Source: Argentina anserina (lineage: Eukaryota; Streptophyta; Magnoliopsida; Rosales; Rosaceae). From it: 64,000 bases of DNA. The DNA lies in the NCBI RefSeq assembly GCF_933775445.1, contig NC_065877.1, positions 34,980,694-35,044,693 on the forward strand. Direction: 5' to 3'. The translations under genes and the position numbers were made by a program. This document shows, in pieces, positions 51,183 to 63,522 of the stretch; position 1 is the stretch's first letter; the number at the start of each line of letters is the position of its first letter. Under the pieces are notes generated by a model. That model did not search any database, had not been told where the DNA came from, and saw only the letters and a list, made by a program, of their open reading frames with translations.

Positions 51183-51532
51183 GGAAACCATAATCCCTCA
51201 ATTTTTCCTTTTATACTATTTTCCAAATCGGAAACTAACTTCCGTCGTTAATAACTTTCACCTCCGACGTCCGATTCGAACATGTCACATGTCCACGCAC
51301 TCGTACCGACGAGCTCTACAACTTTCGTGAAGGAAGTTTTCGCAACCGAGCAACGAAATAAAAGTCGATCTATACGTTGCGGTAACATTACGTTTTTTCA
51401 AATTAAACGTTCCGAGAACGTTTCCGTTTCCGTTTCGTAAATTCGCTAGCTATCAAATTCATTTAATTGAATTTCACAACTTTATGGTATTCAAATTAGT
51501 CCAAAGATTGTTTTAAAAATAGGGTTATTACA
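48719..51532 (-). repeat. Solo gypsy LTR in reverse orientation inside exon 2 of copy 3
   Basis: A 2814-bp TG..CA unit (TGTAACGACCC to GGGTTATTACA) that is the reverse complement of the LTR family at 13709 and 21499. It is flanked by a perfect 5-bp target duplication GGAAC (48714-48718 and 51533-51537). No internal region remains, so LTR-LTR recombination has occurred. It differs from the intact element by many substitutions and lacks the 12-unit minisatellite, so it comes from an older or different subfamily member. Confidence 0.95.
51114..51179. repeat. (GA)n microsatellite in the solo LTR leader
   Basis: A run of about 66 bp, corresponding to the CT-rich leader of the LTR read on the minus strand. 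It is longer than in the intact element. Confidence 0.95.
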
Positions 51533-52499
51533 GGAACATTAACCGGGCTTAATGGAACTGGATTGCTTATTGGGATTAATTGGACACTATCACGATCAAC
51601 CCCAACAATTTCCGGCGATAATGATGAGCTCTTGATTGTTGGAATCTATGGCCCTGCCGTTCTTATTGCCCTGGAACGATCAACGGGGAAGCTCGTATGG
51701 TCAGTCCGGCTAGATAGCCACGTAGCAGGTGCTATAACCATGTCCCCAACTTATAACGAAGGGTAAGTTGACTCTCAATAACACATTATAGCTGAGCTTT
51801 CCTAATTATTGTTAATTAGCATGCTTGAACCCTTTTAATCAATATATATGTTGTTTTTAATAGCATGCAATATGGTGAACGGTGTTGCTTTACAGGAGCA
51901 TATACATTGGAACGACGTCAGCCGAAGAAGGCTTTAGCCCTGATGAATGTTGTACTTTCCGTGGAAGCTTTGCCAGATTAGACGTCAAAACCGGTGCCGT
52001 TTTATGGAAAACTTACATGCTACAGGATAATCACGGAAAGAGGGGAGAGTATTCCGGCGCAGCAATATGGGGAAGTAGTCCGTCCATCCACGTCCATAGA
52101 AGGCATGTATACATCGCTACCGGGAACACGTACTCGGTTCCTGAAAATATAAGCCAATGCCAAGAGAACCAGTTGAATAATAATTCAACTGTACCTACTC
52201 ATCCAGATGCGTGTATTGAGCCTGGTAATCATGGCAACTCAATCCTAGCTCTTGATATGGACACAGGCGAAATCCAATGGTACCGTCAGCTGGGTGGTTA
52301 CGATGTCTGGTTTGTAGCGTGTATGCTTAATACTTCAGTGTGCCCTATTGGACCGAACGTCGATGCTGATTTTGGGGAAGCACCGATGATGCTTAGACCA
52401 TATATCAATGGAACCAACCGAGATGTAGTCGTTTCTGTTCAGAAAAGCGGGTTTGCTTGGGCTCTTGATCGGAATAATGGCAGCCTTGTTTGGTCAACC

Positions 52500-53226
52500 G
52501 TAAGTTAAATTAAAATTTTCTTATATATATGAGAGCTTATTCAGTACACAGACAGTGTATATACACGGGTCAAATATAATTGCACGCACTGTATGTAAGA
52601 GTGGTGCTACAAACATGACGGGCATAATTGGCATAGACTACGGCCTCGGCTCTATCATGCCCCCACCCCCACGCCCTCGCCGTCATCCCTGCCACGCCCG
52701 GCCTCCGGAAACAATCACAATTCGAAGCTCGTTTGAGCTACAATAAGAATTACGTGATCGCTAGATAAGCTCGAAGTCTCATTGAGATTGGGTTTGTAGA
52801 GGAAAATATGGTGCACGACTTTGATTCGAAGATGGAGTCATCTGAGTTTTCATCTGTATAAATGGAGACCCATTTTTATTTGCTTATGCATTTATTTACT
52901 TCTGGGTAATGGAGCTCGAGCTAGGCATATTTGATTTTGATTGGGTCTTTGTAAACTATCATTGGCATATTCGGTTTGGAAGTTCGGCGACAGCAAAGAC
53001 CACGTACAAAACTTCTTTCTCTTTTTACTGTACCTCCTTGATTCAACAAACTCATACGCAACAAACCCAGATGCAGCTCTGGCAAACCAGGGAACCTAGA
53101 AGACTTACGCGACTGCATACAAAAGTTAGCGTTTGATCTCAATCGCCTGAAAATTTTCTCCACGTATCAAATTGAACGGTCAAGATAAGCCTCACATATA
53201 CACGGCCCGTGCAGACAATAAGTTTC

Positions 53227-53262
<36 letters not shown>
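52500..53262. other. Unidentified insertion or rearranged DNA replacing exon 4 of copy 3
   Basis: Where intron 3 and exon 4 of copy 3 should be, there is unrelated DNA with a C-rich patch (about 52658-52710) and a (TA)n run at 53229-53262. Open frames at 52555-52746 and 52909-53136 have no recognisable domain. It may be a transposon or filler DNA from a deletion; I could not define termini. Confidence 0.5.
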
Positions 53263-53264
<2 letters not shown>

Positions 53265-53381
53265 TTTCTATCCAGAGTGAAGCTTCACTCTGACACACTT
53301 TTCGTTCAAATTTTTTCACCATAAGCAATTCAATATTTCTGTATGTTATTTAAGATCATCTCTACAAAATTTCATCTAATT
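53263..53381. mobile_element. Half of a palindromic MITE at the 5' edge of copy 4
   Basis: About 119 bp beginning AGTTTCTATCCAGAGTGAAG, related to the left half of the 400-bp MITE at 40985. It ends abruptly at CATCTAATT, where copy 4 DNA follows within 20 bp. The right half is absent, so a deletion probably removed it together with exon 1 of copy 4. Confidence 0.8.
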
Positions 53382-53398
53382 TAATCCTCATGCCGCAG

Positions 53399-55585
53399 AT
53401 ACAAATGGTTATATCAACTCACAGGACTGGGCAAACCACGGTGGAGATTATCTCAACAGAAGATACGCTTCTAAGGAGACCAAGATCAGCCCCCAAACAG
53501 TTTCAAAACTCCGCCTAAAGTGGAAGTTTTATGCAGGGGATCATGTAACTGCAACGCCTGCAATTTATGACAACAGCCTCTACTTTCCGAGCTGGAATGG
53601 CTACATCTACGTCGTTAGAGCTTCCGACGGGTCTCTCATTTGGAAGAAGAACTTGCTAACGTTGACCGGCCTTAACACAACTGGTTTTGTTTACGCCGTC
53701 AACACCACAGTATCAAGATCAACTCCGACGATTGCTGGTGTTCGTGGTGACCTCCTAATCTTTGGACTCTATGCACCTGCGGTCGTTGTTGCCGTTCAAC
53801 TGGGAGGCTCGTTTGGTCAACATTTCTTGATAGACATCCCGCAAGTCTTATAACAATGTCCGGAACTTACTACAAAGGGTTAGTCCGAAATTCAGATTAC
53901 TTTGTCAAAACAAATTGCATGTTCAAAGTTTGCATTGTAATTAATGTGCTGAATTAATCTTCAAACACACATTTTGGAGATCATATTATAAGAAAAATTG
54001 ACTCTTACAGTTTTTTTTTTCCAATTAATATAAGGAAATAGGTCATGGTTTTTCATGAAACACTAATCAAACTATTACCAAGATCATGTATATCTTTGAT
54101 GCAGCAGAACTACAACCACGGAGCTATATTTCAATGACTTTTATCAAAAATTGCTACAGTGATTTAATATTACGATCATGACATGACGTTGCGAAGTCAA
54201 AATTCTTACACAATTCGGTAGGGATCAATGATGATAGTTGATTTCAATCCAATTCAAATATTATATATATTGGAATGTTGCTGACGACTAAGATATAGAA
54301 TGTCATATAGGTTATATTTTTTTACGAAATATATCATTCCATTCTATCACAAAATCATTGTTGGAAAGCGACTTTTTATGTGAACAATCATGAGAACTAA
54401 TTTGTTACATTTACTTACATATATAGTCATCTATGCTACGCAGGAGTATTTATATTGGAACGTCATCCCTAGAAGAAACCGTCAGTGCTGAGAAATGTTG
54501 TACCTTCCGTGGTAGCCTTGCCAGATTAGACGTTAAAACTGGCGCCATAAAATGGCAAACCTTCATGTTGCCGGACAATCATGGAAACTTGGGGCAGTAT
54601 TCCGGGGCAGCAATATGGGGAAGTAGTCCCTCAATTGATGTCCTCAGGAAACATGTGTATATTGCTACCGGAAATACATATTCTGTCCCAGAAAATGTAA
54701 GTGAATGTCAAGAAAATCAGAACAATGCAACTGTGCCTGCTCATCCGGATGCCTGTGTCGAGCCTCAAAACCATGGCAATTCAATCCTGGCACTTGATAT
54801 GAAGTCTGGTAATATCAAATGGTACCGGCAATTGGGTGGCTCCGATGTATGGTTCGTGCAGTGCCAGTTTAATGCTTCGACTTGCCCTCCTGGACCTAAT
54901 GTGGATGCTGATTTTGGGGAAGCGCCTATGATGCTTAGTGCTCAAGTCAATGGGAGCTTGCCGGATATGGTTGTTGCAGTTCAGAAAAGTGGGTTTGCAT
55001 GGCCTCTAGATCGGAATAATCGTCTTGTTTGGTCTACGGTACTTAACTATTCACTGAATTGCTAATTAAAACAAAATTAGTTATCGGTGCATGATTGGTG
55101 ATGTTATGCAATCAAATTATGAATTAACAGTAGAACGATTGATGTAGGAAGCTGGGCCTGGTGGCACCGGTGGAGGAGGAATATGGGGAGCAGCTACTGA
55201 TGAGGGAAGGGTGTACACTAACATTGCTAATTCCGGTGCCAATAATTTCACTCTCAAACCATCTAGCAAGATAACAACTTCCGGTGGATGGGTGGCAATG
55301 GACACTTCTAGTGGCAAAATCCTATGGTCGACGGCTAATCCCAGCAATGCAACTTCGTCTGGACCAGTTAGTGTGGCTAATGATGTTCTGTTTGGAGGAT
55401 CCACAAACCCGCAAGGGACGATATATGCAATGGACTCAAAAACGGGAAAAATCTTGTGGTCTTATGTCACCGGAGCAACCGTGTACGGTGGCATGTCCAT
55501 AAGCAAGGGTTGCATTTACATTGGCAATGGATATAGATTCCCATATACTGCTGGAACCTCGCTGTTCGCCTTCTGTGTTGCATAA
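53399..55585 (+). pseudogene. Quinoprotein-like beta-propeller copy 4 (5'-truncated, frameshifted)
   Basis: No signal-peptide exon is found. Exon 2 begins near 53399 and reads DWANHGGDYLNRRYA onward until a 7-bp loss near 53800. Copy 2 reads VKRSTGELVWS there; this copy changes frame after AVQ and stops. Downstream bases still encode the original MSGTYYKG in another frame. Exons 3 (54444-55038) and 4 (55148-55585) are fully open with good splice sites and keep KCCTFRGS, DADFGEAP and a VAMDTSSGKILW repeat. It could be transcribed but should not give a full propeller. A sequencing error at the 7-bp gap is possible, but the missing first exon is independent evidence. Confidence 0.8.
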
Positions 55586-55898
55586 GAACTCTATACGGCA
55601 TCTGCAGATAAAAAAGCAGATGTAAAACCAAATGAATAAACTTTGATTACTATACAAGTAAAATAGAGTATAAAATACTTCAGCGTGTGTTGACTCAAAT
55701 GGCTACTTATTGATGTAATGTAGCTCTACATGCATGTATGACGTATCTTATATCTATAAGAAGTATGAGCAGTAATAAAATATAATCTCGTGATTAAAAT
55801 AATGTAATGCATGAGTGTATGAATCAAAATTAGACTTGTATAAATAAACGCAGGCTAAGTCCAAGCATCCAGTGTAACCACTTCAAGCTTTCACTGGA
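55586..55898. promoter_or_regulatory. Short intergenic promoter of propeller copy 5
   Basis: Only about 310 bp separate copies 4 and 5. A TATA box TATAAATA sits at 55839-55846, about 53 bp before the copy 5 ATG. The rest is AT-rich and probably includes the copy 4 3' flank. Confidence 0.65.
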
Positions 55899-58361
55899 AT
55901 GGCGACCCTAGGATACTGCAATACTCCTTTTCTCCTTTCTCTATGTACGTTATGTATAGTTATGTTCCCAAGCTCAGGTTTCAATATTGTAAGCCTCCCT
56001 CACACTCATTAATTTGTTAATTACCTGCTGGCATGGTTGTTCACAGATTGTTGGTTCATATATATATATGAGTTGTTTCCAGTGGCCTTCTGCAGAGAAA
56101 TACAAGCCTAATACACAAGATTGGCCAAACCATGGAGGAGACTTGTACAACAGAAGATATGCTAACACGGAAAAGAAGATAAGCCCTGCAACAGTTGCCA
56201 ATCTCAGAGTGAAGTGGAAATTCTCTGTGGGAGGAGACATAACTGTAACACCAGCCATTGCTGATGACATTCTCTACTTTCCAAGCTGGAATGGATATCT
56301 CTACGCCGTTAAAATATCTGATGGATCCCTAGTCTGGAAGAAGAATGTGCAAAAGTTGACAGGCTTCAACAACACTGGCTTCATTCTCAATGTCAACTCC
56401 ACAGTGACAAGATCAACCCCAACAATCGCCGGTGACCTGCTTATTGTTGGAATTTATGGTCCTGCTTACGTTATTGCTGTTAAAAGGTCCAATGGGAAGC
56501 TCGTCTGGTCTACCAGGGTTGATAATCACACCAGAGCCTTTGTCACCATGTCTGGAACCTATTACAACGGGTTAGTCCAGTTTTCCATATATTTTGATTC
56601 TCAGTTTTAATTTTAGGATAAGAACTTTTCTGAAAGTATGGTCTTTTACTTTGAATTATACAGTGCTACCTAGTAAACTAATCAGTAAGTCAATGGTGTT
56701 ACTTCAAAACAAGTTGAAGTTAGGATCAAGATAAGGGACACCATGTGGTTCATGCCTATATGTGCCTGCCTCTGTAGAATCATGAGAATCTTTTATGCCA
56801 ACTTGATATATTGACTATTAAGTAATCACTAATATGCCAAATAGCTTGCTGTAAGCCTGTAACACGTCTTTGTTTAATTTTATTTGTAGTTTCTGTATAT
56901 GTCAGCAGAGGTGTTAGATTTTTGGGAAACTTAACATATACAAGTCCTTGTTTAATTTTATGACAATATTTAGATCCATTATATATTTAAGATACCCTAT
57001 CTGTTTTGTGTGAAATCTGAAGAAGTCACTTGTCTCTAATCAACTTAACCTTAAAATTAATGTTACTGTGCATAGGACATGTCAATCTTATGCTAGTGCT
57101 GCATTATAATGGTAGTAAAAATGTGATTAGCATATCTAGTGGATCAGGATACAGCTTGCATAGAAGCACCAAATCAATTTATATAATCCAATTGATTGCT
57201 GTATGTACCTTTTGAAAGGGGATTCTATGTTGGAACATCCTCTCTAGAAGAAGGCCTCACAATCGATCTGTGCTGTACATTTCGTGGGAGCTTCCTTAAA
57301 TTAGACGTCAGAACAGGAGCAATATTGTGGCAGACCTTCATGCTACCAGACAACTTTGGCAAGTTTGGAGAGTATGCAGGTGCAGCAATCTGGGGAAGTA
57401 GTCCTTCTATTGATGTGAAGCGTAACCTTGTCTACATTGCCACTTCGAACCTGTACTCAGCTCCTCAGCGTATAATTGAATGCCAGGAGAAGGAAAACAA
57501 TCAAACCATACCATCACAACCAGATGCCTGCATTGAGCCTGATAACCACTCTGATTCTTTTGTAGCTCTTGATCTAGATACTGGCAAAATCAAATGGTAC
57601 AAGCAGCTAGGAGGCTATGATTTATGGTTTGGTGCATGCCATAGGCATTTGGATCCAAGGTGCCCGCCCGGTCCTAGTCCAGACGCAGATTTTGGGGAAG
57701 CACCAATGATGCTTACCACAAAAATTAATGGAACTAAGAGAGATATTGTAGTTGCTGTTCAGAAAAGCGGGTATGCATGGGCTCTGGATCGAGACACTGG
57801 CAGCTTACTCTGGTCTACGGTTAGTTTCCTAGTTGAACTAGATTAACTGTTATAAGTTATTGGTCTTATTTCAATTTAGTTACTAAGAAACATACTTGTA
57901 TACAGGAAGCTGGACCAGGAGGTCTAGGAGGAGGAGCCATGTGGGGTGCAGCCACTGATGAAAAAAGGGTCTATACTAACATTGCCAACAGCCAACATAA
58001 GAATTTCACCCTAAAACCCTCCCAGAATACTACAATAGCTGGTGGATGGGTAGCGATGGAGGCTCGCAGTGGGAAAATCTTATGGTCTACGGCCAATACT
58101 AATGATGCTACCTCCCCAGCTGCAGTTACTGTGGCTAATGGTGTTGTTTTTGGTGGATCCACTCACCGACAAGGACCAATATTTGCAATGAATGCCAAGA
58201 CAGGGAAAATTTTATGGTCGTATGATACAGGAGCAACTGTGTATGGGGGAATTTCAGTGAGCAATGGCTGCATTTATGTCGGTAATGGTTACAAGGTCTT
58301 TAATGGATTTGTTAACCCAAATTACACTGCAGGAACCTCGTTCTATGCCTTTTGTGTTTAA
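55899..58361 (+). CDS. Secreted quinoprotein-like beta-propeller (polyvinyl alcohol dehydrogenase-like), copy 5, intact
   Basis: Four exons: 55899-55988, 56083-56570, 57219-57819 and 57906-58361, in phase, giving 544 aa, the same length as copy 2. Exon 1 encodes a 30-residue hydrophobic leader. The protein then reads DWPNHGGDLYNRRYA and carries the propeller repeats YAVKISDGSLVW, IAVKRSNGKLVW, VALDLDTGKIKW, WALDRDTGSLLW, VAMEARSGKILW and FAMNAKTGKILW. The adjacent cysteines are 211-212 (LCCTFRGS), and DADFGEAPMML is retained. It is clearly diverged from copy 2, so both have been kept open for some time. No transposon is seen in it. Enzymatic activity is inferred only from fold resemblance to bacterial PQQ enzymes. 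Confidence 0.94.
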
Positions 58362-59513
58362 CAACTACAAATATCCCCTCGGTGCAAAATGTATCTTTTC
58401 TCTAAAGTTATGATCTATTAATAATGAGAATAATGAATCTGCAAAAGATCTCAATACCACAAGGTGCATAGTGTTTGATATTACAGAAATAAGAGCATTA
58501 TCCATTCTATATGTAGCTATCATTTATAGTGGTTTGATATCTCTATAAGCTTCAATAGAAATGATATCCTGGTAAATGAAACAGGATTAGAACAATCCAA
58601 GGTGGAAAAGCTACTGGATTCAAAATGCAGGGGAGAATGTAATGCTATGAAAAGAACTAAGCACGCAGATTGATAAAAGCAAACTCACTGGTAGTCAAGC
58701 AAGCCAAAGGTTCACCAACAGAGAATGTCTAAACAAAGCATAATGAGAAATGCTGAGATGAGTCAAAGTTGCAATGACTGTGACTTACAAAAGTTACAAT
58801 CAGGTCAATCCCCTATATTATGCACAAACAAAGGATCCAGCAATTCTTATATTTGAGACCAGCATAGCATACAAGTATCGACTTAATAATGCCCATCAAG
58901 AAGTGTTAGAGTGCAAGTAGCCTCGGGGTTCTGATGCTTTTAGCGAATTGCGATCATTAAGTCGAAGCGAGGCAGCGAGCATACATAACATTACTGCAGA
59001 AAGTCCATAAGAAAATAACCAAAATTTAGGTGCTATATTGAATCAAATCTTGCCAAAAGGAAACCCATGCATATTATTAAAGCTAAGTAACCATAACAGA
59101 TTCTTCAACAGATAAACAAACAGCCAAATCAGGAAACATATATCCAACATCATATACTAGTTTATCATCACAGCTTAACTTTACCTGAACCGGTTTTGAC
59201 GGGCAATCCAATAAACACACTACAAATCAAGATCAACACAACAAAAGGGAAGACCTTTATCTTCATTCTTCACGAAAGGAGAGAGCTTTACCCATCTTTG
59301 TTGTTTATTGAAAGTTTGAAACCACTTGGCTTTCAGAACACAATATGGTACCGGCTTCTGGGGCCCATCATGAAGAAAAGGACCAAACATGTCCAGCCCA
59401 AACTAAAACGACGACGTTGTACTGATCTCCATGACTCATCCCAAAACAGAAATGAAATATAAGCTCCGCCGTAGTCGTCTCAGCTCCCCAAAAAGCTCTC
59501 GTTAAACCCCGAA
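58362..59513. other. Intergenic region between the propeller array and GUF1
   Basis: The 3' flank of copy 5 and promoter of GUF1. No TATA box stands out near the GUF1 start, as is common for housekeeping genes. The frame at 59196-59462 has no recognisable domain. Confidence 0.5.
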
Positions 59514-62500
59514 ATGGGTTTTCTCAGCAGAGCCTCTAAAACCCTGAAACCACCAAAGAACCTTTCTTTACTCCAAACCCACTACTCCACCTTAAACCCT
59601 TTATCTTCTTCTCATTCCCGACTCAACTACCCAGTTCGAGCTTTTTGCTCCCATTCTCGGCAGAACAGCAAAGAGAATGCCGTGGATTTGAGCCAGTACC
59701 CAACTGAGAGGATCAGGAACTTCTCCATTATCGCCCATGTCGATCATGGCAAGTCTACTCTGGCTGATAGGCTCCTGGAGCTCACTGGGACCATTAAGAG
59801 AGGCCATGGTCAGCCTCAGTACCTTGACAAATTGCAGGTATGTGATCTTTGTTCATTGTTTTTGTAGTTTTGAGGAGGAAAGGTTGTTGCTTTGTTTTGG
59901 ATTTGGGGTTGTTATAGTTGTTTGGTTAGTGGGTTTGGTTTTCTTAGCTGAATTGTGTTGTGTTTTTTATATTGTATGCATAAAGTTCAGGACTTTTTTG
60001 ATATTGAGAAAATGGAGAAGTGTATGCTGTTCTTATGCCCATTTTGATAGTGTGGTTTACTTGTGATGTAAGGCATACAGTTCAAGTTTCTTTTTTACTT
60101 TTGGTTGGATTTGAAGCTCTTGATTTTGTTAGCTTAGTTTAGGAAGGAACCTTTGTAGGAAAAAGAAAAATGTAGTGCTTGAGATGACATTCTGATTTGG
60201 GTTATGGTAGGTGGAGAGAGAAAGGGGAATTACTGTAAAAGCGCAGACAGCTACCATGTTCCACAGGCATAGTTTTCATGGTGTGGGGAAAGATGGAGGC
60301 AGTGAAGAACCAAGTTTTCTTCTGAATCTGATTGACACACCCGGACATGTGGACTTTAGCTATGAGGTATCGAGATCACTAGCTGCTTGCCAGGGTGCCC
60401 TTTTGGTTGTTGATGCTGCTCAGGGTGTTCAAGCGCAAACTGTGGCAAACTTTTATCTTGCGTTTGAATCTAACTTGGCAGTGATACCCGTCATTAACAA
60501 GATTGACCAGCCGACTGCTGATCCCGAACGTGTCAAAGCTCAACTTAAGTCGATGTTTGATCTTGACGCAAGTGATGCTCTTTTAACATCTGCAAAAACG
60601 GGACAGGGTCTTGAGCATGTGCTTCCTGCAGTTATAGAACGCATACCACCTCCACCTGGGAAGAGCAATTTGCCTTTGCGAATGCTTTTGTTGGATTCAT
60701 ACTATGATGAATATAAAGGAGTTATATGCCATGTTGCCGTTGTTGATGGGATGCTGCGTAAGGGGGACAAAATTGCTTCTGCTGCAACTGGCCAAGCTTA
60801 TGACATTTTGGATGTTGGGATCATGCATCCCGAGCTTACTTCCACAGGAGTCCTTCATACTGGACAAGTTGGGTATGTTGTGAGTGGCATGCGTTCGACC
60901 AAAGAGGCACGTATTGGGGACACACTTCATCATAATAAAACCATAGTCCAGCCCCTGTCAGGTATTTATATACCTATTCATTACTTGTATCTAAGGTATC
61001 CTATTGTCACTAATGAACACCATTATTGTAGGATTCAAGCCTGCAAAACACATGGTTTTTTCTGGGCTTTACCCTGCTGATGGATCTGACTTTGAGGCAC
61101 TAAACCATGCAATTGAGAGACTGACCTGCAATGATGCTAGTGTGTCTGTAACCAGGGAGAGTAGCACAGCCCTAGGTCTGGGTTTTAGGTACAGAAATCA
61201 TTAGTAAAACGATTTTGCATTGGCAAACAAGGGGTTTGCTTCTACCATGATTTTCTATTATTTTGATATAATTTTTTATGTTATGACTATCTTGTTGAAC
61301 TGTAGGTGTGGTTTCCTAGGGTTACTTCACATGGATGTTTTTCACCAGCGGCTTGAACAGGTAACCAAATAGTGACTAGGGATTTTTTTTAATGAAGGTA
61401 TCATTCTGTATGAAAAGTTAGACACAGTTAACTGATTAAGAGATCTCATGTTTCTCCCTCCTGTTAAAAATAAAAGTTAGACCTTTTCTTCAACGCCAGA
61501 ATAAAAACGTTGTGGTTTTTTTCTTTTTTTAAAGAAAAAAATTCATTTAGTAATTTATTGATTGCAAATTTACATTCACTTATAGAAGATGTGGATTACA
61601 GGAACATGGAGCTCATGTAATTTCTACCATTCCAACTGTTCCTTATATCTATGAGTATTCTGATGGGAGGTATGTGTTTATTGCTATCTTTGTATAATTT
61701 TCATGTCATAAGGGTTACCTAACATAATGTTCATTCTATTCTAGCAAAGTAGAAGTTCAGAATCCTGCTGCATTGGTCGCAAACTCCAAGAAACAAATAA
61801 CGGCTTGTTGGGAACCTACAGTTCTAGCTACCATCATTATTCCTAGTGAGTAAGCTCTCGCACATCCTTAGCATGTTCTTATGTGCACTTTGCACTGGGA
61901 GGCAGATTTTCATACTGCAGAACCAAAGTTAATTTGTTTTCCAATTGAAGGTATGTGGGGGCCGTAATCACTCTTTGCTCTGAGCGGAGAGGTCAGCAAT
62001 TGGAGTATACATTCATGGACAGGTAATTCTTCGATGATATGTCATAGACTGATAGGAAAGATGAAAATATATGTTGCAGGCCCGATATGTTTTTCCTGAT
62101 AGCAATATACATAAAGTAAACCTTATAGTTAAACATATATACAATACTATAAGGTTTTATTGACAAAAAAAAACTATAAGGTTTTGTTTCAAGCATCTTG
62201 CTTAATTATTTCCTGCCTCACCAACCATTGCTGGTAACATTTAATTATGAAAAGAATATAATTTAATCAGAATTTGGCTATCAGCTGTTTCATTTTGGTG
62301 TAAAATATTTTGAGCATGGGTTTCATGCTCATAAGATCTAAATTGTGTGCATTACTAGAAATGATGGATAAGTAAGTAATCCCTGGGATGTTGCTTTTAC
62401 TTACGCATGTAGTGTATTTGCTTATTAAGCTCGTCTGAGAATGAGACAATCTTATCTGATCTATGCAGTCAACGAGCTTTCATGAAGTATCGCATTCCTT

Positions 62501-63522
62501 TGAGGGAAATTGTCGTTGACTTTTACAATGAACTGAAGAGTATCACGTCAGGATATGCAACATTTGATTATGAGGATTCAGAGTAAGTTTCAACTCTCAT
62601 TCATACACACATAGATGTACTAGAGAAATCCACCAGCTGGATATAAAAGGATTATATGCTAGTGTCAATTGGGCATCTCTAGTAAATTGGTGCTGTAAAT
62701 TTTCTAGTGAGCATAATCGGAATGAGTAGCATACTACTATTTAATGCCTAGGTAGAGGAATTCCTCTTGTTGTTGATCGTTAAACTCAAAGGAAGAGCTA
62801 GAAACGTATTGCATTTCCATCATTATAGTACAGTAATTTATTTCATGGCTCATACTTGACTGCCTTTGATGGTTTTATGAGTCGTTAAATATAATAGACA
62901 AGGTACAGGTGTAATTTTCTTATGTATGGTAACAGCGAATTCCTTTCTTTCCCTCTGCTTTTTTTCAATGCAACAGATATCAGGAATCTGATATGGTCAA
63001 ACTTGATATCCTTCTAAATGGACAACCAGTCGATGCAATGGCAACTATTGTTCATAATTTGAAGGCGCAACGTATTGGTCGTGAACTCGTGGATAAGCTG
63101 AAGAGATATCTAGACAGGTATGCTTAGCTTTACAGCCTTTACTAAATTATAATTTACTCCATTTTCCCCCGTTATTTTAGTATGTCGAGATCTTTGATTT
63201 TGAGCAGGCAAATGTTTGAGATAACTATACAAGCTGCAATTGGAACAAAGGTTGTTGCAAGGGAGACGTAAGTATTATCTAATGTTTCTGCTTCTCATAC
63301 TCTGATTATTCGAACATGTACTATGCAGCTAAGCTTCTCTATGTTTATCTTAGGATTTCTGCTATGAGGAAAAATGTTCTTGCCAAGTGTTATGGTGGTG
63401 ATGTTTCTCGAAAGAGGAAGCTATTAGACAAGCAAAAGGAAGGGAAGAAGCGAATGAAGCGTGTTGGTTCTGTAGATATACCTCAGGAGGCATTTCATGA
63501 ACTACTAAAGAGTTCTAAATAG
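59514..63522 (+). CDS. GUF1: Translation factor GUF1 homologue (LepA/EF4 GTPase), mitochondrial
   Basis: A ribosome-associated GTPase thought to back-translocate or remodel stalled ribosomes. Eleven exons: 59514-59837, 60211-60961, 61032-61188, 61306-61360, 61602-61669, 61745-61849, 61951-62022, 62469-62582, 62977-63117, 63208-63267 and 63354-63522. All join in phase to 671 aa, normal for the family. The first ~60 residues are rich in Ser, Arg and Lys and poor in acids, a likely mitochondrial presequence. G motifs: AHVDHGKS (74-81), DTPGH (150-154), NKID (204-207) and SAK (235-237). The LepA-specific C-terminal domain is visible as [26 protein letters not shown], then [44 protein letters not shown] and [11 protein letters not shown] plastid paralogue exists in plants; the presequence favours mitochondria, which is inference. 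Confidence 0.95.

Larger units (their letters stand above)
48254..52499 (+). pseudogene. Quinoprotein-like beta-propeller copy 3 (split by solo LTR, last exon missing)
   Basis: Exon 1 (48254-48343) encodes a signal peptide and ends at a non-canonical GC donor (GCAAGT). Exon 2 starts at about 48433, but its first codons hit a stop and shift frame before the conserved NWLNHGGD. It then runs normally to 48718, is interrupted by a 2814-bp reverse solo LTR, and resumes at 51533-51762. Exon 3 (51896-52499) is fully open and keeps ECCTFRGS and DADFGEAP. No exon 4 follows: the expected EAGPGG..GGG sequence is absent before copy 4. Exon 3 shows little decay, so inactivation may be recent. Confidence 0.92.

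Noticed and set aside
48254..55585. Copies 3 and 4 as one functional fused propeller gene (exons 1-3 of copy 3 plus exon 4 of copy 4)
   Set aside because: Exon 2 of copy 3 has an early stop and a 2.8-kb LTR inside it, so even exon skipping would not restore a normal frame. It stays only as a transcript hypothesis.
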